Shown here piece by piece: positions 16,874-25,468 of a stretch of DNA of 60,992 nucleotides. How positions within the stretch are numbered: the stretch's first letter is position 1; each line of letters opens with the position of its first letter. The translations under genes were made by a program, and so were the position numbers. The notes under the pieces were generated by a model, which was given only the letters and a program-made list of their open reading frames with translations, ran no database searches and had not been told where the DNA came from. The stretch spans positions 1-60,992 of the forward strand of contig JAAYHJ010000074.1 in the NCBI GenBank assembly GCA_012735465.1, read 5' to 3'. This DNA comes from Clostridiaceae bacterium (GTDB taxonomy: Bacteria; Bacillota; Clostridia; SK-Y3).

Positions 16874-18979
16874 ATGAATGATAAGGCAACAAATTTTAAA
16901 GGTCGGTTTATTTATTTTTTTATGTTCATGGTGTTAATACCTGCAATCATAGGGATCATATCATTTTTCATCTTAAAAAATTTTGAAGGACTAATACCGT
17001 ACCTCGTAATTTTTATTGTTTATGAAATATTATCCGCTTTCATACTGTCCTTCATAAAGACATCTGGTTATAAGGAAGAATCGGTTATTCAGTTGTTGGA
17101 AGAAAACATTACAAATTGTGACTTTTCCTCCAATGAAAAAGAGAAAAACCTTCCCGAAAAAATCAAAAATTTCAGGAAAAAGATGAATGAATTTCTTGGA
17201 AATGTTCACATGGTGCAATCGGCAATGCAGAACATCTTGTATGCTCTTGAGCAGACGACATCTCAGTTTTCATCTTCCGTAAGCAAAATCACATTATCGG
17301 CTGATGCTGTAGCAAAGGGTGCAGAACAGCAGGCAAAGGACACAGAAGCATGTAGTGATGCCATGCAGGAATTATCGGAACGCATTAACAGTGTTTCCCA
17401 ATCCATGGAAGAGATAGGGAAAGAATTTATGATTACCCATCAGAAAAGTGAAGAAGGCACACAAAATATTGCAAGATTAATTGAAGAGAGCACACAGTCG
17501 CTTAGTATTATTAGTGATACCAATAACAGGATTGAAAAACTAAATCAAAAGGCAAAAGAGATAGAAAAAGTCCTTTCTGTAATTGCTGACATATCCAATC
17601 AAACAAGTCTTTTATCTCTTAATGCATCTATTGAAGCTGCTCATGCAGGTGCATACGGAAGAGGATTTGCAGTTGTAGCCCAGGAAATTAGGAAATTGGC
17701 AGAACAAAGCAGGATTTCAGGTATTGAAATTAATAAAATTGTTTCAGGCATAAAATCGGAAATTGAGGCTACAAATGAAATTATCAGGAGCACAGGTGAA
17801 GTACTTAAACAACAAGTAGATGCGTTGCATATGTCCCAGGATATTTTCAGGCAAATAGCAGATTCTGTCAGAGTATTGTTTGGCAAGATGGAAAAAGTAG
17901 TTGATAGTGTGCAAATTATGGACGAACAAAAAAATAATGTATTATTTGCAATGTCAAACATTGCAGCCGTTGCAGGAGAATCGGCAGCCTCTTCCCAGGA
18001 AATGGCTTCACTGACGATAGAAGCGGATACTTTTTCAGGAACTTTGAGAGAAATATGGGAAAATTTAAAGAAAAACAATAACATACTTGGAAGCGACATT
18101 GGTTTGTTCAAATTTGATAGCAAAGTGATTCAAAATAAAAAGTTTTTATTAATCACAAGCCTACCGGAAAACCATCCTTTTTTTATTGACACTGTTCGTA
18201 ATGCCCGCATTGCAGCAAAGAAATATAATTGGGACATAGTTGAAGCATATGTTACGGAATATGATGCCGGACATCAGGCAGCCCTGGTGGAAAAAGTAAT
18301 GGCTGAAAATAAACTGGATGGTATTGTTATATCCCCCATAGATGATGCAATATTGTCCCCTGTTCTTAGAAAGGCTGGACAGTTAGGAATCAAAGTTGTA
18401 TGCTTTGATGGAGATGCCCCAAGCAGCGGACGCATATCCTTTATTGGAACCGATGACCGGTTGGCTGGTCGACAGGCTGCTGAAATAGTGGCCAAGTTAT
18501 TGAATAAAAAGGGTAATGTAATTCTTAGTACTTTTGATTCTTCGCAAGATAAACAGGCTTTGAGAATAGAAGGAATAAAGGAAGTTCTTTCCAGGTATCC
18601 GGATATTAAAATACTTGCTATCGAAGATAAGGGCGGTATAGAAGAAAGACGAACAGGTTCTATAGAAAGAATAGTTAAAGAATATCCTAATTTTGACTTA
18701 ATGCTTGGTTTGGATGCCGACTTTGGTCCAAGAGCAGCTAAAGTGTGGAAAAAGTATAATTTAGATAAGAAATTTGTTGCATGGGATAGAACGGAAGAAA
18801 ATATGCAGTACTTGAGAGAAGGTATAATAACGGCAATTATAGCTCAAAGGCAACAAATCTGGGGAGAACTGGGTGTGAAAGTATTAAATGATGCAGTAAA
18901 CGGCAAGCCGGTGAAGCAGTTCTATGATACCGGTGTTTACGAGATAAACAGACAAAACCTATCAATATTTGGAAGTTAA
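16874..18979 (+). CDS. Chemoreceptor-like protein fused to a C-terminal sugar-binding-protein domain, 701 aa
   Basis: Two adjacent membrane helices (about 12-34 and 40-62), no large outer domain, then a methyl-accepting signalling domain with the conserved hairpin tip (IADISNQTSLLSLNASIEAAHAG, GRGFAVVAQEIRKLAEQS). From about residue 418 a complete type 1 periplasmic-binding-protein domain follows: KKFLLITSLPENHPFF, DGIVISPIDD, GIKVVCFDGD, SFIGTDDRLAGRQAAEIV, FDLMLGLDADFGPRA, FVAWDRTEENM. No helix separates the two, so the sugar-binding fold should be cytoplasmic. ATG 16874 has GGGGGG eight bases ahead. No che genes are near. Ligand is probably a sugar or related metabolite, by family. Confidence 0.88.
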   Translation: MNDKATNFKGRFIYFFMFMVLIPAIIGIISFFILKNFEGLIPYLVIFIVYEILSAFILSFIKTSGYKEESVIQLLEENITNCDFSSNEKEKNLPEKIKNFRKKMNEFLGNVHMVQSAMQNILYALEQTTSQFSSSVSKITLSADAVAKGAEQQAKDTEACSDAMQELSERINSVSQSMEEIGKEFMITHQKSEEGTQNIARLIEESTQSLSIISDTNNRIEKLNQKAKEIEKVLSVIADISNQTSLLSLNASIEAAHAGAYGRGFAVVAQEIRKLAEQSRISGIEINKIVSGIKSEIEATNEIIRSTGEVLKQQVDALHMSQDIFRQIADSVRVLFGKMEKVVDSVQIMDEQKNNVLFAMSNIAAVAGESAASSQEMASLTIEADTFSGTLREIWENLKKNNNILGSDIGLFKFDSKVIQNKKFLLITSLPENHPFFIDTVRNARIAAKKYNWDIVEAYVTEYDAGHQAALVEKVMAENKLDGIVISPIDDAILSPVLRKAGQLGIKVVCFDGDAPSSGRISFIGTDDRLAGRQAAEIVAKLLNKKGNVILSTFDSSQDKQALRIEGIKEVLSRYPDIKILAIEDKGGIEERRTGSIERIVKEYPNFDLMLGLDADFGPRAAKVWKKYNLDKKFVAWDRTEENMQYLREGIITAIIAQRQQIWGELGVKVLNDAVNGKPVKQFYDTGVYEINRQNLSIFGS

Positions 18980-19112
18980 ATAGATGCTGGTGCACAGGGG
19001 CAGTAAGAGAGTATAAGAGTATATCTGATTTTGCAAAATTTACATAAAGGGTTTTATGTTTTTTTGTAGAATAGATAATATAGTTATAATTATGTTTTTT
19101 GCATTTATGCTG

Positions 19113-19172
19113 GGAACAGCAATATAGTTTGCAGTTTTAATAAAAAGAAATGCAATACTATTTGGCTGTTCC
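19113..19172 (+). terminator. Long imperfect hairpin between genes
   Basis: GGAACAGC (19113-19120) pairs with GCTGTTCC (19165-19172) and the inner arms AATATAGTTTGCA and TGCAATACTATT pair with few mismatches. A loose U-rich stretch follows. It may end the chemoreceptor transcript or shape the leader of the next gene. Confidence 0.45.
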
Positions 19173-19214
19173 TTGGTTTGTTTGATGTTTTAATATATTG
19201 AGGGGAGTATTAGT

Positions 19215-19508
19215 ATGTTGGTTACTGTCAGTCTGATGTCTAAGAAAAAGGGGGAAATAAAAAAATTCCTGGATAAGCATTATGAGAAAGAGTCCTATGC
19301 GGATGAAAATGTTATTGAATGGATATATGTTTACAGAAATATCATGCAAGCAATGGATATGATTGATGTTGCAATGGACTATCGTGAAGATAACCCCATT
19401 TCCTTATGGGTACAAATTGATGATGATGATATTGTAGAGGTTACAAAACAAAACAGGAAAGCGCTGAGGGATGAAATAATAAGGAGATATGAGAACACTT
19501 GCATTTAG
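19215..19508 (+). CDS. Hypothetical acidic protein, 97 aa
   Basis: Soluble, acidic protein starting MLVTVSLMSKKKGEIKKFLD with a central DNVIEWIYVYRNIMQAMDM-like helix region and a strand SLWVQIDDDDIVEV. ATG follows GAGGGG at good distance. No motif or family recognised. No signal peptide or membrane segment. It lies between the chemoreceptor-like gene and the L25 gene, with a spacer of 75 bp to the latter. Confidence 0.7.
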   Translation: MLVTVSLMSKKKGEIKKFLDKHYEKESYADENVIEWIYVYRNIMQAMDMIDVAMDYREDNPISLWVQIDDDDIVEVTKQNRKALRDEIIRRYENTCI

Positions 19509-19548
19509 TAAGGCGTAACCAGGTTTAAAATTTGAAGATATGGGAATA

Positions 19549-19576
19549 CTCCTCAATTAGATTAAGATTGAGGAGG
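19549..19576 (+). promoter_or_regulatory. Hairpin sequestering the Shine-Dalgarno of the L25 gene
   Basis: CTCCTCAAT (19549-19557) and ATTGAGGAG (19567-19575) are perfectly complementary with a 9-nt loop. The right arm contains most of the GGAGG (19572-19576) that serves the ATG at 19584, so the folded mRNA would hide the ribosome-binding site. There is no poly-U after it, so it is not a terminator. Confidence 0.6.
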
Positions 19577-19583
19577 ATTACAT

Positions 19584-20189
19584 ATGGATGTACCTGTATT
19601 ACGTGTGAATTATAGGATTGGAAGCGGAAAAAACAGTGCCCGCAGGTCAAGGCGTGCGGGACAGGTTCCCGGGGTTATTTATGATGCTGTGAAGAATAAG
19701 CTGATTAGCGTTGAAAAGAAAGAATTGGATGCGATATTACATGACTATGGAGAAAATGCTTTGGTTAATCTTGAATTAGGCGATGAGCATATTAAGTCCA
19801 TAATTGCGCAGGTGCAAAGACATCCCGTTAGCCAACAGGCAATACATGTGGATTTTAAGCCTGTGCAGGAAGATATGAGGGTGCGCGCTCATGTCCCCAT
19901 AAGATTCATTGGAGTATCCGAGATAGAACGCAACGGAGGTATTGTACAAAGGCAAAGGCAGGAAATAGAAGTGGAATGCAGTGCGGACCGGGTTCCAAAA
20001 TATATACCTGTTGATTTGGGTAAGTTAGCGGTTGGGCAAAACTTAAAAGTGCAGGATATAGAAATATCGGAAGAGTTATCGATACTTACCAAGCCTACCG
20101 AGGTAATTGCAACTTTGACTTTGCCTAGCAACTATGTCAGCCAGAAAAGCATAGCTGTTGAAAATAATGGTGAAGAGGGGCAGGCTTAA
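19584..20189 (+). CDS. rplY: 50S ribosomal protein L25/general stress protein Ctc, 201 aa
   Basis: Binds 5S rRNA in the large subunit. It has the long (Ctc/TL5) form: an N-terminal L25 domain with SARRSRRAGQVPGVIYD and the strand around AQVQRHPVSQQAIHVDF, then the C-terminal beta domain (RVRAHVPIRFIGVSEIERNGGIVQ, and ECSADRVPKYIPVDLGKLAVGQNLKVQDIEI). ATG 19584 follows GGAGG, which is buried in a hairpin, so translation may be regulated. In Bacillus ctc is a stress gene; whether that is so here is not visible. Confidence 0.93.
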   Translation: MDVPVLRVNYRIGSGKNSARRSRRAGQVPGVIYDAVKNKLISVEKKELDAILHDYGENALVNLELGDEHIKSIIAQVQRHPVSQQAIHVDFKPVQEDMRVRAHVPIRFIGVSEIERNGGIVQRQRQEIEVECSADRVPKYIPVDLGKLAVGQNLKVQDIEISEELSILTKPTEVIATLTLPSNYVSQKSIAVENNGEEGQA

Positions 20190-20239
20190 TGTCGATACAT
20201 AGATAAAGGATATTTAACAAGGTAAAAGGGGATGAATAT

Positions 20240-20623
20240 ATGACCATGATAGATGACATCAAGAATAAGGTGGCGGAAACAGCTAAGAATGCTATAAAAA
20301 AATCCAATGAAATCGTTGAAATAGCCAAGATAAATTTAGCCATTGGGGATTCGCAGTCCCGCATCAACAGCCTTCTAAGGGATGTAGGGAAAATTATTTA
20401 TGATGCCTATAAGGCAGGGGATTATTTCGCAGAAGAAATTTCTTCCAAGTGCCTGGAGATTGATGAAATTGTGGATAATGTCAATAATTTGCGTAAAAAG
20501 TTATGTCAACTAAAAAATATTAAAATATGTCCACAATGTGAAAAAGAAAATGAAAGGGATGCTTGTTTTTGTTCAAGATGCGGATACAGGATAGAGGATG
20601 AAGCGGAGGACAAAATGGAATAA
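20240..20623 (+). CDS. Coiled-coil protein with C-terminal zinc ribbon, 127 aa
   Basis: Helical N-terminal part (about 1-90, MIDDIKNKVAETAKNAIKKSNEIVEIAK, amphipathic) followed by a four-cysteine zinc ribbon, CPQCEKENERDACFCSRCG, near residues 95-115. It matches the general layout of small zinc-ribbon proteins common in Firmicutes whose role is unknown. ATG follows AAGGGG. It is followed by a strong terminator and then another zinc-ribbon gene with a different architecture. Confidence 0.8.
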   Translation: MTMIDDIKNKVAETAKNAIKKSNEIVEIAKINLAIGDSQSRINSLLRDVGKIIYDAYKAGDYFAEEISSKCLEIDEIVDNVNNLRKKLCQLKNIKICPQCEKENERDACFCSRCGYRIEDEAEDKME

Positions 20624-20645
20624 AAAGAAAATTTTCCTTGCAGAT

Positions 20646-20696
20646 AACCTCTCATGTAGTATACAATAATATGAGTATGATACATGAGAGGTTTTT
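20646..20696 (+). terminator. Rho-independent terminator
   Basis: AACCTCTCATGTA (20646-20658) pairs perfectly with TACATGAGAGGTT (20681-20693) and a T run continues after it. The 22-nt loop is long. Confidence 0.8.
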
Positions 20697-20762
20697 CTTA
20701 TGTTGCAGTTATAAGCTGTAAAATATGAGGAAAGGTGTAAGCTAAGGGAAGGAGAGGAAAAA

Positions 20763-21239
20763 ATGAGACAATGTCCTTACTGTGGAGAACTAATTGATGA
20801 TGCTACAACAAGATGCCCTTTTTGCGGGAGTACCTTAAAGCCACAGGATAATGTACAGGATAATGTGCAGGATGGTGTACAAGACGATGCGCCTGTTCCT
20901 GATGGGGATTTAAATATTCCTAAGAAGGATGCCAAAGATACCAGGAATGAAACAAGTCCTTCTTTGAGCAATGGTGTGAAGGTGCTCTTGTCAATGGTGT
21001 CGGTTATACCATTGATTGGACAAATTATTGGTATCATAGTATCAATTGTTTTTATGAATTCGGAAGGGGATCCGGATAAGAAATCTTTTGGAAAGGCTTT
21101 GCTCACGGGAACATTGATTATTACGCTGATTACCTGCATATGTTGCATTGCTTATATTGCCTTTTATATTGCCTTTTCGTTTTATGCTTTAAATAACATA
21201 ACGCCTAAAATATTTGAACAGATCCAGGAATTGCCGTAA
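20763..21239 (+). CDS. Zinc-ribbon membrane protein, 158 aa
   Basis: An N-terminal zinc ribbon (CPYCGELIDDATTRCPFCG, residues 4-22) is followed by a short tandem repeat (DNVQDNVQDGVQDDA), a hydrophilic spacer and two hydrophobic segments (about 75-97 and 115-145). The C-terminal part is probably a membrane anchor with the ribbon in the cytoplasm. SD GGAGAGG is well placed. The gene runs three bases into the next gene's leader, so it is likely co-transcribed with the DUF2085 protein. Function unknown. Confidence 0.8.
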   Translation: MRQCPYCGELIDDATTRCPFCGSTLKPQDNVQDNVQDGVQDDAPVPDGDLNIPKKDAKDTRNETSPSLSNGVKVLLSMVSVIPLIGQIIGIIVSIVFMNSEGDPDKKSFGKALLTGTLIITLITCICCIAYIAFYIAFSFYALNNITPKIFEQIQELP

Positions 21240-21242
21240 AAC

Positions 21243-21926
21243 ATGGTTATGGATGTGATAGAGAAAATATTATATGAGGTTGGTACGGTTCTGTGCCATC
21301 AGTTGCCTTCAAGGACGTTGACGGTTGGGGGGAAAAGCCTTCCCGTATGTGCCAGGGATACCGGTATTTATATTGGGATGTTCATTGCGCTCATGTTTTT
21401 GGTTTTAAAGGGGAGATGGAGTTGCGATAAGCCTCCTAAAACCGGCATAACCCTGATATTATGCCTTTTTATTTTCATAATGGGATTGGATGGTATAACC
21501 TCCTATCTTAATATGCGCAGTACAAATAATGCCACTAGGCTTATAACGGGGGGCCTTTTTGGAATATCCGTGACTTTTTTACTGATACCTATTGCAAATT
21601 ATAAAATTTATCTGCCCAATAAAAAGGCTTCTTTGGAAAGTTTACAGGAATTGGTGATGTTGACTGTTACATTAATACTGTCCTGCCTAGGGATATATTA
21701 CCGGTGGATTGACAATTGGTGGCTGATTTCAATTATTTCTATAATCACCATATTGTTCATCCATCATAGAATATGTTATACATTGGTTATACAGGTATTG
21801 AATAAAAAAGGAATATACCCTGTTATTGTTTCCTTGATACTGCAGTTGATTCTGTCGCTTTGTATGTATCTTTTTTCAAAGCATGTTATACATTCAATAA
21901 TGCGATTGGATGGAACCTGGAGGTAG
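21243..21926 (+). CDS. DUF2085 membrane protein, 227 aa
   Basis: The segment CHQLPSRTLTVGGKSLPVCARDTGIYIGMF is the DUF2085 signature (CHQxPxRSF...LPVCARCTGIYxG), except that the usual second cysteine of the C-x-x-C pair is Asp here (CARDTG). About six membrane helices follow. The family's role is unknown. It is tightly packed between the zinc-ribbon membrane protein (3-bp gap) and 5-formyl-THF cyclo-ligase (3-bp gap), so these form one operon. The N-terminal MVM start is ambiguous between two close starts. Confidence 0.85.
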   Translation: MVMDVIEKILYEVGTVLCHQLPSRTLTVGGKSLPVCARDTGIYIGMFIALMFLVLKGRWSCDKPPKTGITLILCLFIFIMGLDGITSYLNMRSTNNATRLITGGLFGISVTFLLIPIANYKIYLPNKKASLESLQELVMLTVTLILSCLGIYYRWIDNWWLISIISIITILFIHHRICYTLVIQVLNKKGIYPVIVSLILQLILSLCMYLFSKHVIHSIMRLDGTWR

Positions 21927-21929
21927 AAC

Positions 21930-22511
21930 TTGGATAAGAAAAAATTGAGAAAACATTATCTTGATATGAGAAACGCCATGGAACCCAGCGAAGTTGAACA
22001 AAAAAGCAAATGCATTATAAAAAAGTTGCTGAATTGTCAAATTTATAAGATGTCCAATACAATTATGGCCTATGTGGATTTTAGAAATGAGGTAAAAACA
22101 AGGGACTTTATTCGTTATGCCCTGGGAGATGGTAAAAGGGTGGCAGTACCCATTACGGATTTGCAGTCCAAGGCCCTTACTGTTTCAGAAGTAAGGGATA
22201 TTGACCATGAGCTGTGTAAAAGCAATTATGGGATTATGGAACCTAAGGAAGGTTATATACGAAAGCTGGACCCGTACGAGCTGGACCTTATTTTGGTTCC
22301 CGGGATTGTATTTGACACCCGCGGTTACCGGATAGGATATGGAGGGGGTTATTTTGATCGCTTTTTGAAAAATATAAGGCCGGATGCCAGGACAGTGGGT
22401 ATATGTTTTGATTTTCAAGTTATAGACAAAATAAAGGAAGAAAGCTTTGACAGGCCAGTACATATGATTATAACAGAGGAAAGGATTATTGGTTATGAAT
22501 ACTCACGGTAA
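21930..22511 (+). CDS. 5-formyltetrahydrofolate cyclo-ligase, 193 aa
   Basis: Converts 5-formyl-THF to 5,10-methenyl-THF with ATP, recovering folate locked in the storage form. Conserved features: KKLRKHYLDMRNAM at the N terminus, the central YGIMEPKEG, DLILVPGIVFDTRGYRIGYGGGYFDRFL (phosphate-binding loop) and a C-terminal VHMIITEE. Length is normal. TTG start behind GGAGGT. The end overlaps the next gene by 17 bases, so the protease is translated from the same message. Confidence 0.93.
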   Translation: MDKKKLRKHYLDMRNAMEPSEVEQKSKCIIKKLLNCQIYKMSNTIMAYVDFRNEVKTRDFIRYALGDGKRVAVPITDLQSKALTVSEVRDIDHELCKSNYGIMEPKEGYIRKLDPYELDLILVPGIVFDTRGYRIGYGGGYFDRFLKNIRPDARTVGICFDFQVIDKIKEESFDRPVHMIITEERIIGYEYSR

Positions 22512-23421
22512 AGTAACGGTTCGGGGAGCAAATATGTTATTTTTAACTATTTTTTTACTTCAATTTGTAGTTGCAATGGCAGGAACAGTGGTATTCCTTT
22601 TAATGGGAATATATGATGAAAATGAAATGACTGAAGCCATACTTCTTTTTACCCAGTTGTTTGCTGTCTTATTACCTGCTGTTTTGTATCTTAAGGTAAA
22701 GGGCGTGGAAGTTAAACAGGTTTTGCGCTTAAGGTCTGTCCGGCCTTTACACTTGTTTTTAGCAGTGGTGGTGGGCATATCAGGTCAGTTTATTGCTCAA
22801 TTGCTAAATCTCCCCATACTTATTATACTAAGCCTGCTGGGAGAAATACCGGATTATCCCATACCCATTCCCAGGAGCATAGAAGAATTGGCAGTAAGTT
22901 TGTTGATTGTAGCTGTTTTACCTGCCATTTGTGAAGAAATCATGACGCGGGGAATAATAATGAAGGCTTATGAAATACGTGGTACAAAAGCAGGAATTAT
23001 CCTTTCTGCATTGTTTTTTGCATTAATGCATGGGGATATAAAGAACTTCTTTGGTCCTGTGTTTTTTGGATTAACCTTTGGATACCTGGTTGTAAGGACT
23101 GATTCCCTTATTCCGGGGATAGTTGCTCATTTTTGCAATAATGCGTTTGCTCTGCTTTTGTCTTTTTTACAGGAAAGTGAAATGTATGAGGTGCCGTTTT
23201 TGGAAAGCCTTTGGTTTTTCCTTATTGCTGTTTTGGTTTCAGTTGTCCTGTTTATTTCGGCAATCCTTTTGGTTAGGAATACTACGGTGATTGATATGAA
23301 AGAATCTATTTCCGGTACGATGGAACATATAAAGGCAGCATTTACAAATGGGCCTGTTGTAATATCAATAGTCATTTTTATTGTGATTCAAATCTCAAAC
23401 ATTATTACAATGGTTGCTTAA
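22495..23421 (+). CDS. CPBP (CAAX-like) intramembrane protease, 308 aa
   Basis: Multi-helix membrane protein with the three CPBP/Abi motifs: CEEIMTRGIIM (EExxxR), FALMHGDIKNFFG (FxxxH) and IPGIVAHFCNNA (HxxxN). These metal-type glutamyl proteases process prenylated proteins in eukaryotes and act in bacteriocin immunity or unknown signalling in bacteria. ATG 22495 lies inside the end of the cyclo-ligase gene with AAAGGA ahead. A strong terminator follows, so the operon from 20763 ends here. Confidence 0.9.
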   Translation: MNTHGKVTVRGANMLFLTIFLLQFVVAMAGTVVFLLMGIYDENEMTEAILLFTQLFAVLLPAVLYLKVKGVEVKQVLRLRSVRPLHLFLAVVVGISGQFIAQLLNLPILIILSLLGEIPDYPIPIPRSIEELAVSLLIVAVLPAICEEIMTRGIIMKAYEIRGTKAGIILSALFFALMHGDIKNFFGPVFFGLTFGYLVVRTDSLIPGIVAHFCNNAFALLLSFLQESEMYEVPFLESLWFFLIAVLVSVVLFISAILLVRNTTVIDMKESISGTMEHIKAAFTNGPVVISIVIFIVIQISNIITMVA

Positions 23422-23426
23422 TTTTT

Positions 23427-23450
23427 GCAGGTAATTGACCTGCTTTTTTT
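23427..23450 (+). terminator. Rho-independent terminator
   Basis: GCAGGT (23427-23432) pairs with ACCTGC (23438-23443), 5-nt loop, then seven Ts. Confidence 0.88.
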
Positions 23451-23568
23451 GCACGGAATAAATTTACATAAATTACCATAGGTTTTTTTTGGTTTACTAT
23501 AGAATTATATTATGCAATAATAGAATATGTAAAGCTTTTAAAGGTCCGGGTTTGAAGGGAGTAATAAT

Positions 23569-24780
23569 GTGAGGAGCAAAGAAAGAAACAGTAAGATTGA
23601 TATAAAAAGGCTGGACAAGATTATAAAAAAGACAATCGAAGCTATTAATGCAAGCAAAAAGCAGATATATGATATTGCTGAAACAGCACGCAAAGAATGT
23701 AAAAGGCTTGAACAGGAACTGGCCGAGCTGAGGGAACAGGCGAAGAAAATAATAGAGACGGTGGAAAAATTAGAGAATGAATTAAGAGAAAGTCGCCGGC
23801 AGCTAATGTTGCTGAGCAGGAATTTTGGAGAGGGTTCAGAGACAAAGTTAAGAGAAGCTTATGAGAGAGCCGATAATTTACGCATTGAGTTGGCCGTGAA
23901 AAAGGAACAAGAGCAGAATATTATTATGCGGCGCAATGAAATAGAAATAAGGCTGAAAGAGGCTTACAAGACAGTTGAAAAAGCTGAAAATTTAATTACT
24001 CAGGTAGGAAAAGCCATGGACTATTTATCCGGGGATCTGGATAACTTGAGCTTTCAGTTAAAAGATCTGCAACATAAGCATAATTTAGGTATTAAGATTA
24101 TTGAAGCCCAGGAGGAAGAAAGGAAGCGTGTTGCAAGGGATATTCATGACGGCCCGGCCCAATCCATGTCCAATGTGGTACTGAAGGCAGAAATTTGCGA
24201 AAAATTGATAGATGTGGATATACAGAGGACAAAAGATGAGCTTAAGGAGCTAAAAAATGTGGTTAGAGGATGCCTTCAGGATGTAAGGAGAATTATATAT
24301 GATTTAAGACCCATGTCTTTGGACGATCTCGGGCTTTTGCCTACAATTGAAAGATACGTGTCAAATTTTCAGCTGGAAACAGGTATAGAAACGCGCTTTC
24401 GAACCGGCGGTAAGTTTGACGATATAAGCCCTGTAGTATCTTTAACGGTTTTCAGGATTGTTCAGGAAGCATTGAGCAATGTAAAAAAACATGCAGATGC
24501 TAATGATGTAATAATTCATTTATCTTGTGCGAATGATACCCTTTCCTTATTTATTTTCGATAATGGTAAGGGGTTTAATATTAAAGAGTTAAGTAAAAAG
24601 AACCGCGATGAAAGCGGAGGTTTTGGTATATATAGTATGAAAGAAAGGGTAGAGTTGCTGGATGGCAGCTTTGAAATTAGTTCGGAGATAGGTAAGGGTA
24701 CAAGATTAAAGATAGATATACCGTTGCAAGTAAAAGGGGAGGTCAAAGATGAGCAATATACGGGTTCTCATAGCAGATGA
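23569..24780 (+). CDS. degS: DegS-like cytoplasmic histidine kinase, 403 aa
   Basis: Soluble sensor kinase: a long coiled coil (about 1-180), the HisKA_3 dimer box EERKRVARDIHDGPAQSMSN with phospho-His near 194, and a HATPase_c domain (LTVFRIVQEALSNVKKHADAN, FDNGKGF, GFGIYSMKERVELLDG). No membrane helix, as in B. subtilis DegS, which also has an N-terminal coiled-coil sensor domain. GTG start after GAAGGGAG. It overlaps the regulator gene by 32 bases, the usual degS-degU arrangement. DegS/DegU controls secreted enzymes and motility in Bacillus; the regulon here is unknown. Confidence 0.9.
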   Translation: MRSKERNSKIDIKRLDKIIKKTIEAINASKKQIYDIAETARKECKRLEQELAELREQAKKIIETVEKLENELRESRRQLMLLSRNFGEGSETKLREAYERADNLRIELAVKKEQEQNIIMRRNEIEIRLKEAYKTVEKAENLITQVGKAMDYLSGDLDNLSFQLKDLQHKHNLGIKIIEAQEEERKRVARDIHDGPAQSMSNVVLKAEICEKLIDVDIQRTKDELKELKNVVRGCLQDVRRIIYDLRPMSLDDLGLLPTIERYVSNFQLETGIETRFRTGGKFDDISPVVSLTVFRIVQEALSNVKKHADANDVIIHLSCANDTLSLFIFDNGKGFNIKELSKKNRDESGGFGIYSMKERVELLDGSFEISSEIGKGTRLKIDIPLQVKGEVKDEQYTGSHSR

Positions 24781-25402
24781 TCATTCAATGGTCAGGCAGG
24801 GATTAAAACAGATTGTTGAATTGGAAAAGGATATTGAAGTAGTAGCCCAGGCATCTAACGGAGAAGAAGCTGTTGATTTGGCGCTTAAATTGAAACCGGA
24901 TGTTGTGCTGATGGATATCAATATGCCTAAAATGAATGGTATTCAGGCAGTTGCCCAATTAAAGGAAAAAGGATGTCCATCAAAAATAATCATGTTAACT
25001 ATTCATGCCGATCATGAATATCTGATTAAAACTGTTCAATTGGGAGCAGCAGGGTATGTGCTAAAGGATGCGGATTCAGATGTATTAATTAAGGCTATTA
25101 GAAGTGTTTATGAAGGCCAGTCGTATATCCCGCCTAACATGACCACAGAAATTATAAGGGGATTTACGCAAGCCACTGCAGAGGACTCGCGAAGCAAGGT
25201 GCAGAACCTGCTTACCCAGAGGGAAATAGAAGTGCTGGAACTTATTGCAGAAGGCATGTTAAATAAGGAAATTGCTGCAAAGCTTTATATAAGTGAAAAA
25301 ACAGTAAAAAACCATGTATCCAATATTTTCAAGAAAATCAATGTGTCCGACAGAACACAGGCTGCTATTTATGCTTTTAAACATAATATAAAAAAGTCTT
25401 AA
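24749..25402 (+). CDS. degU: DegU-like NarL-family response regulator, 217 aa
   Basis: Receiver domain (IADDHSMVRQGLKQI, phospho-Asp in VVLMDINMPKMNG, LTIHADHEYL, YVLKDADSD) and a LuxR-type helix-turn-helix (LTQREIEVLELIAEGMLNKEIAAKLYISEKTVKNHVSNIFKKI). Cognate of the kinase whose gene it overlaps. ATG with AAGGGGAGG upstream within the kinase coding sequence, so translation is coupled. Confidence 0.92.
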   Translation: MSNIRVLIADDHSMVRQGLKQIVELEKDIEVVAQASNGEEAVDLALKLKPDVVLMDINMPKMNGIQAVAQLKEKGCPSKIIMLTIHADHEYLIKTVQLGAAGYVLKDADSDVLIKAIRSVYEGQSYIPPNMTTEIIRGFTQATAEDSRSKVQNLLTQREIEVLELIAEGMLNKEIAAKLYISEKTVKNHVSNIFKKINVSDRTQAAIYAFKHNIKKS

Positions 25403-25468
25403 ATAAGCTAAACATAGGTTTATAAAATTAAAATAGAAAAAATAAGATTCAAGGGTGAAGAATACCAG

